Source: Patescibacteria group bacterium | Lineage (GTDB): Bacteria; Patescibacteriota; WWE3; UBA101185; UBA10185 | DNA length: 40,220 bases | Direction: 5' to 3' | NCBI GenBank assembly: GCA_016926555.1 | Contig: JAFGOI010000004.1 | Location: 128,776 to 168,995 of the forward strand | Shown: positions 15,814-24,868 of the stretch, one piece after another | How the letters are laid out: each line of letters begins with the position of its first letter | How positions within the stretch are numbered: position 1 is the first letter of the stretch | Made by a program: the position numbers and the translations under genes | The notes under the pieces: generated by a model | The model's database searches: none | Told to the model about the DNA's origin: nothing | What the model saw: the letters and a program-made list of their open reading frames with translations, nothing else

Positions 15814-18787
15814 ACTCGGAATTATATTATTAATATTTGTTCTTTCGTACGTTATTATACTAAAGGATTTCAGATTTTCCCTATATATTTTGTTAGTACT
15901 GTCTGCTTTGCTGCATAAAGAACTGTTTAGCTTTTACCGCTGGGATCTCATGCCTGTTAGAGCCTTTATGCTAGCTGTGTTTTGCGCGGGAATTACAAAA
16001 TGGTATTTCTGGTTAATGCAGGGTAGAGATCAAAGAAAGCTTAAAGACCTTTTTAGTAATCCCTTCCTTATATTGATGAGTTTATTATGGTTTTTTAGAG
16101 GACTCTCGATTCTCTTTACGAAAAATGTGCAGGCCAGCCTTTTACTTTTTGGTTTTTTCACAACAGTGTTATTTCTAATGTTTTTTATATACCACGCCTT
16201 TAAAAAGGATAGAAAAGGGGTACTTAAGTATGTAGATTTCTATATACTAATACTGTTCGTTCTAAGCCTATTTGGGTATTTTCAGTATTTATTGTATTCA
16301 AAAACAGGAGTCATAATAGGAGCGTTGTGGAATATTCCCGGAAATATACCTAGAGTAGGGGCTACCTTTTGGGACGTCAATCACTATGGTTCATTAATCG
16401 CGGGTATTTTACCCGTTTTGGGGGTTTTGGCATTAGGGAAAATTCCCATAAAGAAAAGAATTTATTATGCTATTGCGTTTGTTTCACTGTTAATAACTTT
16501 AGTTCTAACGAATTCCCGAACATCCTGGATGATAGCTTTCTTTTCATTCTTGTTTTTTATAACTTTGATTTTAGTGAGAAAATACGGCGCTAAAGGTATT
16601 TTATATATGGCCGCGGTATTTTTGTTTTTGTTAGCACCAGTTTTGAGAGAGTATTCGGATAAATCCAGCCCCTTTAGGGCTAGAATAAAGCAGTTTTTTC
16701 ACTACAGAATTGACTCATTTGATTCTCACTTAATGCTTCTCACGGGAGCTTATCAAATTTTCGAGAAGTATCCGCTACTGGGAGGTGGTTATGGAGGCTT
16801 CTTTGAACACTTTAGTAAAACCGGTATTGCGCCTATATATTTTGGAAGGGATCCCGCTGCGCTAAACACGAGAGTTCCTGCGCACACAATTTGGGGTGAG
16901 TTAATTGCTGAAACAGGTATTATAGGTTTGAGCATATTTCTGTTACTGATTTTGTTTATAGTTGGCACACTGTATTTTTCCTTTATGAAGCTGAATGAGT
17001 GGCGGGACTACGTTGTACCGGCTGCGATGCTGTCAGTAATTTTGGGGTGGCTTATCGCGGGGGTGTTTTATTCTTACAACACCGAATTCTTCTGGATTAT
17101 ATTCTGCCTATACTTTTGCTACGGGGTATCGATACTGGGAGAAAAATACCAGCTAAAAAACATTTTGAGCAGGGTTTTCCGTTCCAGAACCTTTTATAGG
17201 GCTACGTTAGTTGTTGTTGGCGCGGTAGTAATTTTTGTCGGATTAGGGAGAAATCATTTAGTACCTTGGGACGAAGCCATTTACGCGAAAGTCGCGAAAA
17301 ATATGGTAGTAAAAAACGAGTATTTAACTCAGTATTGGTGGTCAAATAGAGTATGGTATGAGAAACCGCCATTATACATGTGGATAGTTTCCCTAATCAT
17401 GCGGGTAATAGGAGTTAATAGTCTATCTGTAAGGCTGCCTAGTGCGATATTTGGGTTATTGACCGTATTTTTGGTTTATCAGTTTGGTAAGAAGCTGTTT
17501 AACAAAACGGTGGGTTATATTGCTGGGTTGGTGTTACTTACAACAATACATTTCGTTTACTATTCAAGAACGTCCATGTTGGATATTACAGCGACGTATT
17601 TTATTACACTGAGCGTGTATCTTTACTATTGTGCAAAGCAAGAAGAAAATCGGGCAAAGCTGTACTGGATTTTATCCGGGCTGTCCCTTGGCTTGGGTGT
17701 TATGACTAAGGGAGTAGTAGGATTAATTCCGATTGGTATAATTTCCCTTTACGAGATTTATTTGTTTGTTGTACATAAGCAAAAAGTAACCAAGAAGTTA
17801 CTACGTTACTATCTTTCTTTTTTGGGCAGTTCTATTGCTATTGCACTTCCCTGGCACTTATATATGTATCATAAATTCGGATCAAGCTTCTTGAATAATT
17901 ACATTGGGTATCATGTGATTCAAAGGGTAGTCTCGGATATAGAAAATAAAGGAAAGCCGTTTTACTGGTATTTCGTTGTGCTAAAAGTAAGTATGAGATT
18001 ATGGTTTCTTGCGTTTCTTGGTGCAATTCCGTACTCAATATATTGGACATACAAAAAAAACAAACAGCATGCATTACTTATTATATGGAGTGTATTTATA
18101 ATGGCGTTCTTTTCTATATCTAGATCTAAGCTTGTATGGTATATAATTCCGATTTATCCTGTTGTTGCTATACTAGTGGGAATATTTATTGAGAGAGTGC
18201 TTAACTTTGTAATGAGAAAATATAAGCCGTTGGATAATATTACGTTTAAATTGCTATTTTTATACTTTTTTACTGTGTTTATGCTTATGTATTTTTTCTA
18301 TAACAGGCATTTGGTTTATACATCAGATTTAACAGGTTCACAAGCCAAACTTTTAATGTTTAAAGATGAGAAATTTGGTGTCGATCAAAAATTATATGTT
18401 GATAGGATAGAACTTCCTCTAGTTCTTTTTTATACTGACGGGCCTTTTAGTATTATTGATTTTAATCCCTTCGCGGGAAGATATCCAGTTGTGCCCTATG
18501 ATGAGCAATTAGTGATTCTTGGTAAACGGGGTAGATTTTCGGAAAATTACCCGGTGATTAAAAAAACTCCTGATATAGCCGCGGAAGATGGAGACTGGAT
18601 TCTTTGGTCATATGAGTCTGATTATGAACTGGACCAAGAGAGGTTGGAATTTCTGGAGAATGAGATTAATAAGGGTATGGAAAGACCGCAAACATACGCG
18701 GAAATCCAGAGTATAAATAAACTCCAACAGAAAAAGCGGGACTTAGAGAAAGAAATAGACAGAAAATTAAGTTTAATTTCGCCATGA
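15806..18787 (+). CDS. Fusion: O-antigen ligase/polymerase (Wzy_C) domain plus ArnT/PMT-like GT-C domain
   Basis: A 993-aa double membrane enzyme. Residues about 1-450 have the O-antigen ligase/Wzy_C plan: many helices, LTNSRTSWM near 232, and a large loop with GGGYGGFF near 325 followed by PAHTIWGELIAETGIIG. Residues about 465-930 look like a separate PMT_2/ArnT glycosyltransferase: a fresh first helix, then VPWDEAIYAKVAKNM near 486 (Asp-Glu of GT-C), WYEKPPLYMW near 517, and about 10 more helices. A charged coiled-coil-like tail of about 50 residues closes it. No stop or frame change interrupts the join. The combined protein could add a sugar to, and polymerise or ligate, a lipid-linked glycan on the outer face. 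It is coupled to both neighbours by overlaps. Confidence 0.85.
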   Translation: MIELGIILLIFVLSYVIILKDFRFSLYILLVLSALLHKELFSFYRWDLMPVRAFMLAVFCAGITKWYFWLMQGRDQRKLKDLFSNPFLILMSLLWFFRGLSILFTKNVQASLLLFGFFTTVLFLMFFIYHAFKKDRKGVLKYVDFYILILFVLSLFGYFQYLLYSKTGVIIGALWNIPGNIPRVGATFWDVNHYGSLIAGILPVLGVLALGKIPIKKRIYYAIAFVSLLITLVLTNSRTSWMIAFFSFLFFITLILVRKYGAKGILYMAAVFLFLLAPVLREYSDKSSPFRARIKQFFHYRIDSFDSHLMLLTGAYQIFEKYPLLGGGYGGFFEHFSKTGIAPIYFGRDPAALNTRVPAHTIWGELIAETGIIGLSIFLLLILFIVGTLYFSFMKLNEWRDYVVPAAMLSVILGWLIAGVFYSYNTEFFWIIFCLYFCYGVSILGEKYQLKNILSRVFRSRTFYRATLVVVGAVVIFVGLGRNHLVPWDEAIYAKVAKNMVVKNEYLTQYWWSNRVWYEKPPLYMWIVSLIMRVIGVNSLSVRLPSAIFGLLTVFLVYQFGKKLFNKTVGYIAGLVLLTTIHFVYYSRTSMLDITATYFITLSVYLYYCAKQEENRAKLYWILSGLSLGLGVMTKGVVGLIPIGIISLYEIYLFVVHKQKVTKKLLRYYLSFLGSSIAIALPWHLYMYHKFGSSFLNNYIGYHVIQRVVSDIENKGKPFYWYFVVLKVSMRLWFLAFLGAIPYSIYWTYKKNKQHALLIIWSVFIMAFFSISRSKLVWYIIPIYPVVAILVGIFIERVLNFVMRKYKPLDNITFKLLFLYFFTVFMLMYFFYNRHLVYTSDLTGSQAKLLMFKDEKFGVDQKLYVDRIELPLVLFYTDGPFSIIDFNPFAGRYPVVPYDEQLVILGKRGRFSENYPVIKKTPDIAAEDGDWILWSYESDYELDQERLEFLENEINKGMERPQTYAEIQSINKLQQKKRDLEKEIDRKLSLISP

Positions 18788-19941
18788 AGCCAAAAAGAAG
18801 TGTTATAGGAGTTGATGCTCGTTTTTATGGAGAAGCTGGTCCGGGCCGTTATGCAAAAGCAATTGTCGAACATCTTGAGAGAGTAGATAAAAATAACATA
18901 TACAGGGTTTTTTTAAGAGATAAGGGATTTTCGGAATATAGGCCAAATAATCAAAATTTCCAAAAGATCCGAGCAAACTATAAATGGTATTCCTGGGAGG
19001 AACAGACGCTGTTTCTAGCCCTCTTATTAAAGGAGAAACTAGATCTGTTATATGTGCCCCATTTTAACATTCCTGTTTTATATCCCGGAAAAATTGTTAC
19101 AGCGATTCCGGATATCATAATGCATACATACAGTACGGAAAAGGGCACAACCCTTCCAAAAGCATATTTTAGATTTAAGAAAGTGATATATAGGTTAGTT
19201 GTTCACTGGGCTGTGTTGCGATCAAAGAAAGTAATTGTTCCTTCAAAGGCAGTAGTAAGTGATTTTATGAAAGTTTTTAGAAATATAACTGAGGATAAAT
19301 ACGTTCTAGCCTATGAAGGTGTAGATCCAGTGCTATTAGAGTCTAATCTGAAAGCTGATGCTGTATTAAGAAAATATAATATAGGGAAACCTTATCTTAT
19401 ATATATAAGTAGTATGTATGAACATAAGAATGTTCCCAGGCTGATTGAAGCGTATGAAATGCTTATGGAGGATAAATCATTTGAGGGACAGTTGGTGTTA
19501 GTTGGGAAAAAAGATAAGTTTTCGGAAGAAATTCAGAGAATAGTAACAAACAAAAAGCTAGATGGAAAAATAATTATGCCAGGTATGCAGAATTACGTTA
19601 GTGACGAGGAATTAGTCCTATTGAGAAAAGAAGCCTTAGGATATGTGTTTCCTTCTCTGAAGGAAGGATTTAGTCTAACTCCTCTGGAGGCTCAGGCAGT
19701 GGGTTTACCGTGTTTAATTTCCGATATTGATGTCCATAGAGAAATATATGCGGATAGTGTCCAGTATTTTGACCCTGGAGATGTTCCGGATATTAGAGAT
19801 AAAATGAGGGAATTTGTTAATAATAAATCCCTGCGTGAAGAATTGGTTATAAAGGGTAGAAAAACCGTAGAGAAGTATGATTGGGAAAATACTGCTTGGA
19901 TTACATACAGTACTTTTCAAAAATATTTATCTACCGAATAA
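18784..19941 (+). CDS. GT4-family glycosyltransferase
   Basis: A 385-aa GT-B enzyme. IGVDARFYGEAGPGRYAKAIVEHL is typical of mannosyl/rhamnosyl-type GT4 enzymes (DxRxxxxxGxGRY). YLIYISSMYEHKNVPRLIEAYE opens the donor domain, and EX7E is found in LKEGFSLTPLEAQAVGLP. ATG overlaps the upstream TGA. The 3' end overlaps the convergent GT gene by 11 nt with no terminator visible. It shares its architecture with the opposed gene at 19931-21070, so the two may have arisen by duplication and inversion. Confidence 0.88.
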   Translation: MKPKRSVIGVDARFYGEAGPGRYAKAIVEHLERVDKNNIYRVFLRDKGFSEYRPNNQNFQKIRANYKWYSWEEQTLFLALLLKEKLDLLYVPHFNIPVLYPGKIVTAIPDIIMHTYSTEKGTTLPKAYFRFKKVIYRLVVHWAVLRSKKVIVPSKAVVSDFMKVFRNITEDKYVLAYEGVDPVLLESNLKADAVLRKYNIGKPYLIYISSMYEHKNVPRLIEAYEMLMEDKSFEGQLVLVGKKDKFSEEIQRIVTNKKLDGKIIMPGMQNYVSDEELVLLRKEALGYVFPSLKEGFSLTPLEAQAVGLPCLISDIDVHREIYADSVQYFDPGDVPDIRDKMREFVNNKSLREELVIKGRKTVEKYDWENTAWITYSTFQKYLSTE

Positions 19942-21070
19942 CTAGATTTTTCATTATTTCCAATATTTTCTCCGCACTATTTTCCCATGTGAAGGATCGG
20001 GCGTACTGTTTTGCTTTATTCATAATATTTTTGTTTGGTTTATTTATAAATAAGTCAGTTAGACTTTTTTTGATACTTTCGGGCTCTTTTGGATTAATAA
20101 AGATAGGATAGTATGATCCAACTTCTCTATAAGCAGGTATATCAGAAACAATTGCTGGTATTTCGCATGCTAGTGCCTCAAGCAGAGGCAACCCGAATCC
20201 TTCTTCCAGAGAGGTGCTAATATAAGCTTCCGCCCCAGAGTATAGAATTGGCAGATCTTTATCTGGTACTCTGCCAAGGAATTGCACACTGTCCTCAATA
20301 CCGAATCTTTTGGGGGCTTCCAGTACTTCTTTGTAGTTCCAGCCATTTTTTCCTGCAATGAGTAGTTTTAAATCAGGAAATGCCGAATTTTCCTTAATAA
20401 ACATGCTAAATCCCTCAATCATGGCTATGTAGTTCTTTCTAGGTTGAATAGTAGAAACAGCGATAATGTAGGGGTCATTCCGGATTTTATACTTTCCGCG
20501 TATTTTGCCCACTTCGTTTGACCGGCGTTTATAAAATTCTTCTCCGACACCTTCGTATACAATAGTTATCTTGTTTTTATCTATGCCCCTCCAATTTTCT
20601 TTTAATATGGCCTCTTTAGTTGCGTTGGAGGGAACAATAACAGAATCGGCTTTTTGGCATACATATCTTTGAGGCCAGTAAATAAACTTCTTTTTAATTG
20701 GGTTTTCGTATTCTTTTGAATACTTATATTCAAGCCCATGTATCATACCGATGGTTTTCAATGAACTCTTTCTAAAAATCGGCAGCGTGTGTACTGATGA
20801 GAAAAATACATCTATTGGATATTTCACCAGTTCGAGTGCCAACCCGACCTGTGTCCAAGAAATATCACTTGAAACGATCTTGTAAGAAAAATGCGGATTA
20901 TCTCCCTTTATACTATTAAATAAATCCTTATCAGGTTTCTGGTTTACATAAACAACATACTCGTTATCATGGTCAATTTTAGCTAGAGCTGTAAATATAT
21001 TTATAGTGTATTTTTCCGGTCCTGCAGGATTGTTTATAGAAATCCTTTGTCCATTTAGTCCTATTTTCAT
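19931..21070 (-). CDS. GT4-family glycosyltransferase
   Basis: A 379-aa GT-B enzyme beginning MKIGLNGQRISINNPAGPEKYT, with the acceptor loop. YIIAVSTIQPRKNYIAMIEGF opens the donor domain, and the EX7E motif is LEEGFGLPLLEALACEIP. The track extends it 43 residues upstream to 21199, but that extension runs through the divergent gene and precedes the conserved first strand. The ATG at 21070 sits 7 nt after a TATAAT on this strand, predicting a leaderless mRNA. Its 3' end overlaps the plus-strand GT by 11 nt. It is one of few minus-strand genes in the cluster. Confidence 0.88.
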   Translation of the reverse strand: MKIGLNGQRISINNPAGPEKYTINIFTALAKIDHDNEYVVYVNQKPDKDLFNSIKGDNPHFSYKIVSSDISWTQVGLALELVKYPIDVFFSSVHTLPIFRKSSLKTIGMIHGLEYKYSKEYENPIKKKFIYWPQRYVCQKADSVIVPSNATKEAILKENWRGIDKNKITIVYEGVGEEFYKRRSNEVGKIRGKYKIRNDPYIIAVSTIQPRKNYIAMIEGFSMFIKENSAFPDLKLLIAGKNGWNYKEVLEAPKRFGIEDSVQFLGRVPDKDLPILYSGAEAYISTSLEEGFGLPLLEALACEIPAIVSDIPAYREVGSYYPIFINPKEPESIKKSLTDLFINKPNKNIMNKAKQYARSFTWENSAEKILEIMKNLVIR

Positions 21071-21077
21071 TAATCTA

Positions 21078-21087
21078 ATTATATAAT
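21078..21087. promoter_or_regulatory. Palindromic bidirectional -10 element between two GT genes
   Basis: ATTATATAAT is a perfect 10-bp palindrome that contains TATAAT on each strand (plus 21082-21087, minus 21083-21078). The divergent ATG codons lie at 21094 (plus, 6 nt after the hexamer) and 21070 (minus, 7 nt after it). The two start codons are therefore separated by only 23 bp and both mRNAs would be essentially leaderless. No -35 match is clear on either side. Confidence 0.65.
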
Positions 21088-21093
21088 GTGAAT

Positions 21094-22200
21094 ATGAAAC
21101 TGGCTTTAGTTTGTGATGACTTAATACAGTTTGGCGGACAAGAGCGTTTAGTTGAGGCATTGATTGATATGTTTCCGCAGGCGCCGTTATATACGACACT
21201 AGTTTCGAAAGAATGGGAAAAAAGACTAAAAGCCGAAAACACTGATTTCCGAACTTCCTTCATACAGCGTTTCCCGCTCAAGGAGAAGCTGAATCGCCTC
21301 TATGCATCTTTGCTGCTGCATATATTTTCGTTTGAGAGTTTTGATTTATCCGATTATGACGTTGTTCTTTCTGTTTCTTCCAGGTTTGCGCATAATGTTA
21401 TTACTCAACCAGGTACACGCCATATTTGTTATATGAACTCACCTGGGAGGATGTTTTGGGAGCCGGACTCGTACTTTGAAAATGAGTTTTCGCAATCAGA
21501 GTTCATGAACAAACTTGTGCAAATTATATTAACCCCTGTTCTTGCCCATATAAGAGTGAGTGATTTTGCCGCCGCACAAAGAGTTGATAAGTTTGTCGCA
21601 AACTCAAAGACATCGCAGGGCAGAATCAAGAAGTACTATTCTCGGGATTCGGAGGTGATATATCCGTTTATAGATGTGAATAAGTACCATGTACTTAAAG
21701 CAGAGAAGGGAAATTACTTTGTTGTCTTAGCGAGGTTGGTGCCGTGGAAACAGATTGATGTAGCTATAAAAGCTTGTAACCGGCTTAAGTATTACCTAAA
21801 GATTATCGGTGATGGACCGGATAAAAAGAGATTGATGCGTATGGCCGGTGAAACGGTTGAATTTACAGGGTATGTTTCAGAAAAAGAAAAAATAGAGCTG
21901 TTGTCTGGGTGCAAAGCCTTAATAAATACTCAGTACGAAGACTTTGGTATAGTGCCGCTTGAAGCAATGGCCTGTGGAAAGCCGGTGATTGCATATGGCA
22001 AAGGCGGTGTGTTAGAAACTGTGGTTGATGGGGAAACCGGCGCGTTTTTTCGCCAGCAGACTTCAAATAGTTTGATAGAAGTGTTAAAGGATTTTAATGC
22101 GGATTCCTATTCTTCCGAAGAGTGTGTTAAACAAGCATCCAAATTTGACATTAAGTTTTTTCAAGATAAAATCAGGAAGCTCATAAATACTATAGATTAA
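21094..22200 (+). CDS. GT4-family glycosyltransferase (WbaZ-like)
   Basis: An enzyme of about 368 aa. MKLALVCDDLIQFGGQERLVEAL followed by FPQAPLYTTLV matches the N-terminus common in WbaZ-type mannosyltransferases (GGAERV...FPxAPxY). SPGRMFWEPDSYF and YFVVLARLVPWKQIDVAI follow. The EX7E-like region is YEDFGIVPLEAMACGKPVIA, then the conserved GKGGVLETVVDGETG. It is likely a mannosyl or related transferase acting early on the lipid-linked glycan, just upstream of the initiating sugar-phosphate transferase. I prefer ATG 21094 over the track's GTG 21088 because the latter lies between the -10 and the likely transcription start. Confidence 0.87.
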   Translation: MKLALVCDDLIQFGGQERLVEALIDMFPQAPLYTTLVSKEWEKRLKAENTDFRTSFIQRFPLKEKLNRLYASLLLHIFSFESFDLSDYDVVLSVSSRFAHNVITQPGTRHICYMNSPGRMFWEPDSYFENEFSQSEFMNKLVQIILTPVLAHIRVSDFAAAQRVDKFVANSKTSQGRIKKYYSRDSEVIYPFIDVNKYHVLKAEKGNYFVVLARLVPWKQIDVAIKACNRLKYYLKIIGDGPDKKRLMRMAGETVEFTGYVSEKEKIELLSGCKALINTQYEDFGIVPLEAMACGKPVIAYGKGGVLETVVDGETGAFFRQQTSNSLIEVLKDFNADSYSSEECVKQASKFDIKFFQDKIRKLINTID

Positions 22201-22211
22201 AAAATGTAGTG

Positions 22212-22217
22212 TATACT
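22212..22217 (+). promoter_or_regulatory. Putative -10 element (TATACT)
   Basis: TATACT lies in the 32-bp gap between the WbaZ-like gene and the sugar transferase. A start near 22224 gives a leader of about 9 nt to the ATG at 22233. The track's GTG start at 22209 overlaps this element. No clear -35. Confidence 0.4.
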
Positions 22218-22232
22218 TATAGGCACAAATTT

Positions 22233-22874
22233 ATGGATACATATGATATCTTTAAGAGAATCATTGATATTGCAGGTTCCATTGTTGGTATTATTATTTT
22301 CAGCCCCATTATGCTAGTGGCTGCAATATGGATAAAGCTTGTTTCTTCGGACGGTCCAATACTTGCGGATATACCACATCGTGTGGGGAAAAATCAGAGG
22401 CCCTTTAGGTTTTATAAATTCCGTTCAATGATCCCGAATGCGCATGAGTATCTAGTTAACAATAAGGAACTATATAAGAAGTACGTTGATAACAATTATA
22501 AGCTCCGAGAAGAAGACGATCCCAGGATAATAAAAGGGGGGGCTTTTATGCGTAAGTACAGTATCGATGAACTCCCCCAGTTTTTTAATGTTTTTAAAGG
22601 CGATATGAGTATGGTTGGGCCAAGAGCGTATTACTTCTACGAGATTGAGGAACAGTCTAAAAGATATAAGCAAGCTCCCGGGTATATTAGAGAAGTGCTA
22701 ACTGCGAAGCCGGGAATAACCGGTACTTGGCAAGTGAGCGGGAGGTCCGAGGTTGCATTTCTTGAAAGAATAAAGATGGATGCCAAATATGCAAAAAAGC
22801 GTTCAATATTGTATGATTTGTTAGTAATTTTAAAAACACCCTATGTGGTGTTGACTGGAAAAGGAGCTTATTAA
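22233..22874 (+). CDS. Undecaprenyl-phosphate sugar-phosphate transferase (bacterial sugar transferase, PF02397)
   Basis: A monotopic phosphoglycosyltransferase of about 213 aa that would start glycan synthesis by moving a sugar-1-phosphate onto undecaprenyl phosphate. The N-terminal re-entrant helix is near residues 12-35 (DIAGSIVGIIIFSPIMLVA). PHRVGKNQRPFRFYKFRSM, YSIDELPQFFNVFKGDMSMVGPR (catalytic Asp-Glu) and KPGITGTWQVSGRSE are all present in order. The size is that of the minimal PglC-like core, without the extra WbaP helices. The start is at ATG 22233, removing eight track residues. DUF4012 follows 2 nt after the stop, a pairing I associate with CPR genomes. Confidence 0.93.
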   Translation: MDTYDIFKRIIDIAGSIVGIIIFSPIMLVAAIWIKLVSSDGPILADIPHRVGKNQRPFRFYKFRSMIPNAHEYLVNNKELYKKYVDNNYKLREEDDPRIIKGGAFMRKYSIDELPQFFNVFKGDMSMVGPRAYYFYEIEEQSKRYKQAPGYIREVLTAKPGITGTWQVSGRSEVAFLERIKMDAKYAKKRSILYDLLVILKTPYVVLTGKGAY

Positions 22875-22876
22875 AC

Positions 22877-24868
22877 ATGGACCATGCCCAGTTCTGGACG
22901 GTAAAGGATAAAAGGGAATCTATACTAGACAAAATCAATAAGTCTTCTGACCCATTAGGGGAAAATATTATGAACAATAACGATAAAAATAAAAAAATCA
23001 TTAAAGGATTAGGCATTACGGGGATTGTGTTGGTTGTAATCGCACTTATAGTTGCCGGTTTATCATATAAATTTGTAATAAAACCTGCCTATGCGTTAAT
23101 GGCGTCCGCGAACGTTTTGAAAAAGGATACAGCTGATATAGCCGACTCTCTCAAAAACAGAGATTTGGTTACGTTAGAAGAAACTCTGCAGAGAACTGAA
23201 AAAGACTTAACTGATATCAAAAATGAAAGGGAAGATAGTTTCGGCTGGGTGAAAGATATGAACATGTTTAGAGTGAATGAATTTTATGCTGACAGTGAAA
23301 GGTTTATCAACGCAGGATTCTACGCAGTAGATGCTATACGAGAAGTTTCGAATGTAGTAACTCCATTTGCCGATGCGGCAGGATTAAAAGTGTCGGCTGA
23401 TCAGGAAGTAGTGGAAACGGAAGGCTTGATGGAGGCGTTCCAGGGCTGGATTTCCATAATGCCTGAGGTAGCGAATCAGATGGATGGTGTGATTGAGAAA
23501 GTAGCTAAAGTAGGGGAGGAATTGGAGCCTATCGATGTGAGTAAATATCCCGAAGAATTCAAAGGTATTGCCGTGAGGGACAATGTAAAGTTTGTGAAAA
23601 ATACACTTTCAAAAGCGAACGACTATGCCCCGGATGTAAAACAGGCATTACTAATATTACCTAGAGTGCTTGGTGTGGGGGCCGAGCAAGAACTTAGATA
23701 TATGATTATTATGCAAAATGATAAAGAACTACGACCAACCGGGGGTTTTATGACCAATTACGCGACGTTTAAGATGTTTAATGCCGAATTAAAGTCGGAT
23801 TTCACGTCAAAGGATATGTACAGTGTGGATGATACGCTTGACTTGATCGATGCAGCCTATGATTTTCCAGATCCGCCGGAAGCGTACATGAAATATCTCA
23901 AAGTGGAGAGGTGGTATGCGCGTGATATGAACGCGTCCCCTGATTTTGTTCAGTCGATGGATCAATTCCTTGAGTATTACAACATAGCGGGTCAACTTGC
24001 CCCAGCGGTACATAAATCCGTTGACGGAATTTTCTCAATGGATACTTATGTTGTCGAAGAACTTCTCCGAGCTACAGGTCCTGTTACAGTTAACGGAATA
24101 ACTTATACAGAAGATAATGTTGTGCTAGAACTTGAGAAGATAGCTTCTCTGGAGTTGAGAGAACAGCTTCACAGGAAAAAAGTATTAGGAGATTTGATGG
24201 AATCTATGCTTATAAACGTATTTGAGTCTGATAAGAATCTTTGGCCGAAGTTAATTGATAAAGCTATAGATCTGGCTGTGAGGAAGCATATACAAGTGTA
24301 TTTATTTGATGAAGAAGCCCAGGCATTAGTTGAAAAATACGATTTCGGGGGCAGAATAGACAAAGAAGTCGAGGGTGATTACGCGGCAGTTATATCTACC
24401 AACCTGGGGGGAGATAAGACGAACTGGTTTGTTAAGAAAGATGTGACACATGTACTTGAGAAGGAAGGTAATTCATTGATGAGAACAGTGAAAATTAAGT
24501 ACTCCTATATTGAACCTAACGGGGATTATGGTCCCTTTATCAAGAGGTTTAGAGATTGGGTGAGAGTGTATGTTCCCGCAGGGTCGCAAGTTGTATCTGT
24601 TGAAGGTTCCGAGGATGAATCAGTAAACGCAATTGATGAATATTTGAATAAATTCTATATGACTGGGTTTCTGGAACTTGGTCCCGGAGAAGAAAAGGAA
24701 CTTGTATTTAAGTACAGACTGCCTTCCAGTGTGGTTAAAGGTGATGAATATGTTCTAAAACTGCAAAAGCAGTCCGGAATTGATAGAGAAATGCACACTG
24801 TAAAGGTAAATGATAAAACAGTAGAAGTTGATCTATACAGGGATACCGAAGTTAAAATAAAGCTGTGA
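22877..24868 (+). CDS. DUF4012 envelope protein with one N-terminal membrane helix
   Basis: A 663-aa protein. A charged N-terminus of about 45 residues leads to one membrane helix (about 46-68), and the rest lies outside. Residues about 75-200 are helical (coiled-coil-like, NRDLVTLEETLQRTEKDL), as in the DUF4012 N-part. The hallmark LRPTGGFMTNY follows MQNDKE near residue 283. The C-terminal part (about 480-663) is beta-rich with YSYIEPNGDYGPF and ends in a basic tail. DUF4012 proteins are common near glycan genes, but the biochemical role is unknown. The last codons overlap the GTG of recO. There is no stop-to-start gap on either side large enough for a separate promoter. Confidence 0.82.
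   Translation: MDHAQFWTVKDKRESILDKINKSSDPLGENIMNNNDKNKKIIKGLGITGIVLVVIALIVAGLSYKFVIKPAYALMASANVLKKDTADIADSLKNRDLVTLEETLQRTEKDLTDIKNEREDSFGWVKDMNMFRVNEFYADSERFINAGFYAVDAIREVSNVVTPFADAAGLKVSADQEVVETEGLMEAFQGWISIMPEVANQMDGVIEKVAKVGEELEPIDVSKYPEEFKGIAVRDNVKFVKNTLSKANDYAPDVKQALLILPRVLGVGAEQELRYMIIMQNDKELRPTGGFMTNYATFKMFNAELKSDFTSKDMYSVDDTLDLIDAAYDFPDPPEAYMKYLKVERWYARDMNASPDFVQSMDQFLEYYNIAGQLAPAVHKSVDGIFSMDTYVVEELLRATGPVTVNGITYTEDNVVLELEKIASLELREQLHRKKVLGDLMESMLINVFESDKNLWPKLIDKAIDLAVRKHIQVYLFDEEAQALVEKYDFGGRIDKEVEGDYAAVISTNLGGDKTNWFVKKDVTHVLEKEGNSLMRTVKIKYSYIEPNGDYGPFIKRFRDWVRVYVPAGSQVVSVEGSEDESVNAIDEYLNKFYMTGFLELGPGEEKELVFKYRLPSSVVKGDEYVLKLQKQSGIDREMHTVKVNDKTVEVDLYRDTEVKIKL

Noticed and set aside
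21071-21199. 43-residue upstream extension of the minus-strand GT4 gene
   Set aside because: It runs antisense through the start of the divergent gene and precedes the conserved MKIGLNG start. The -10 element is placed for the ATG at 21070.
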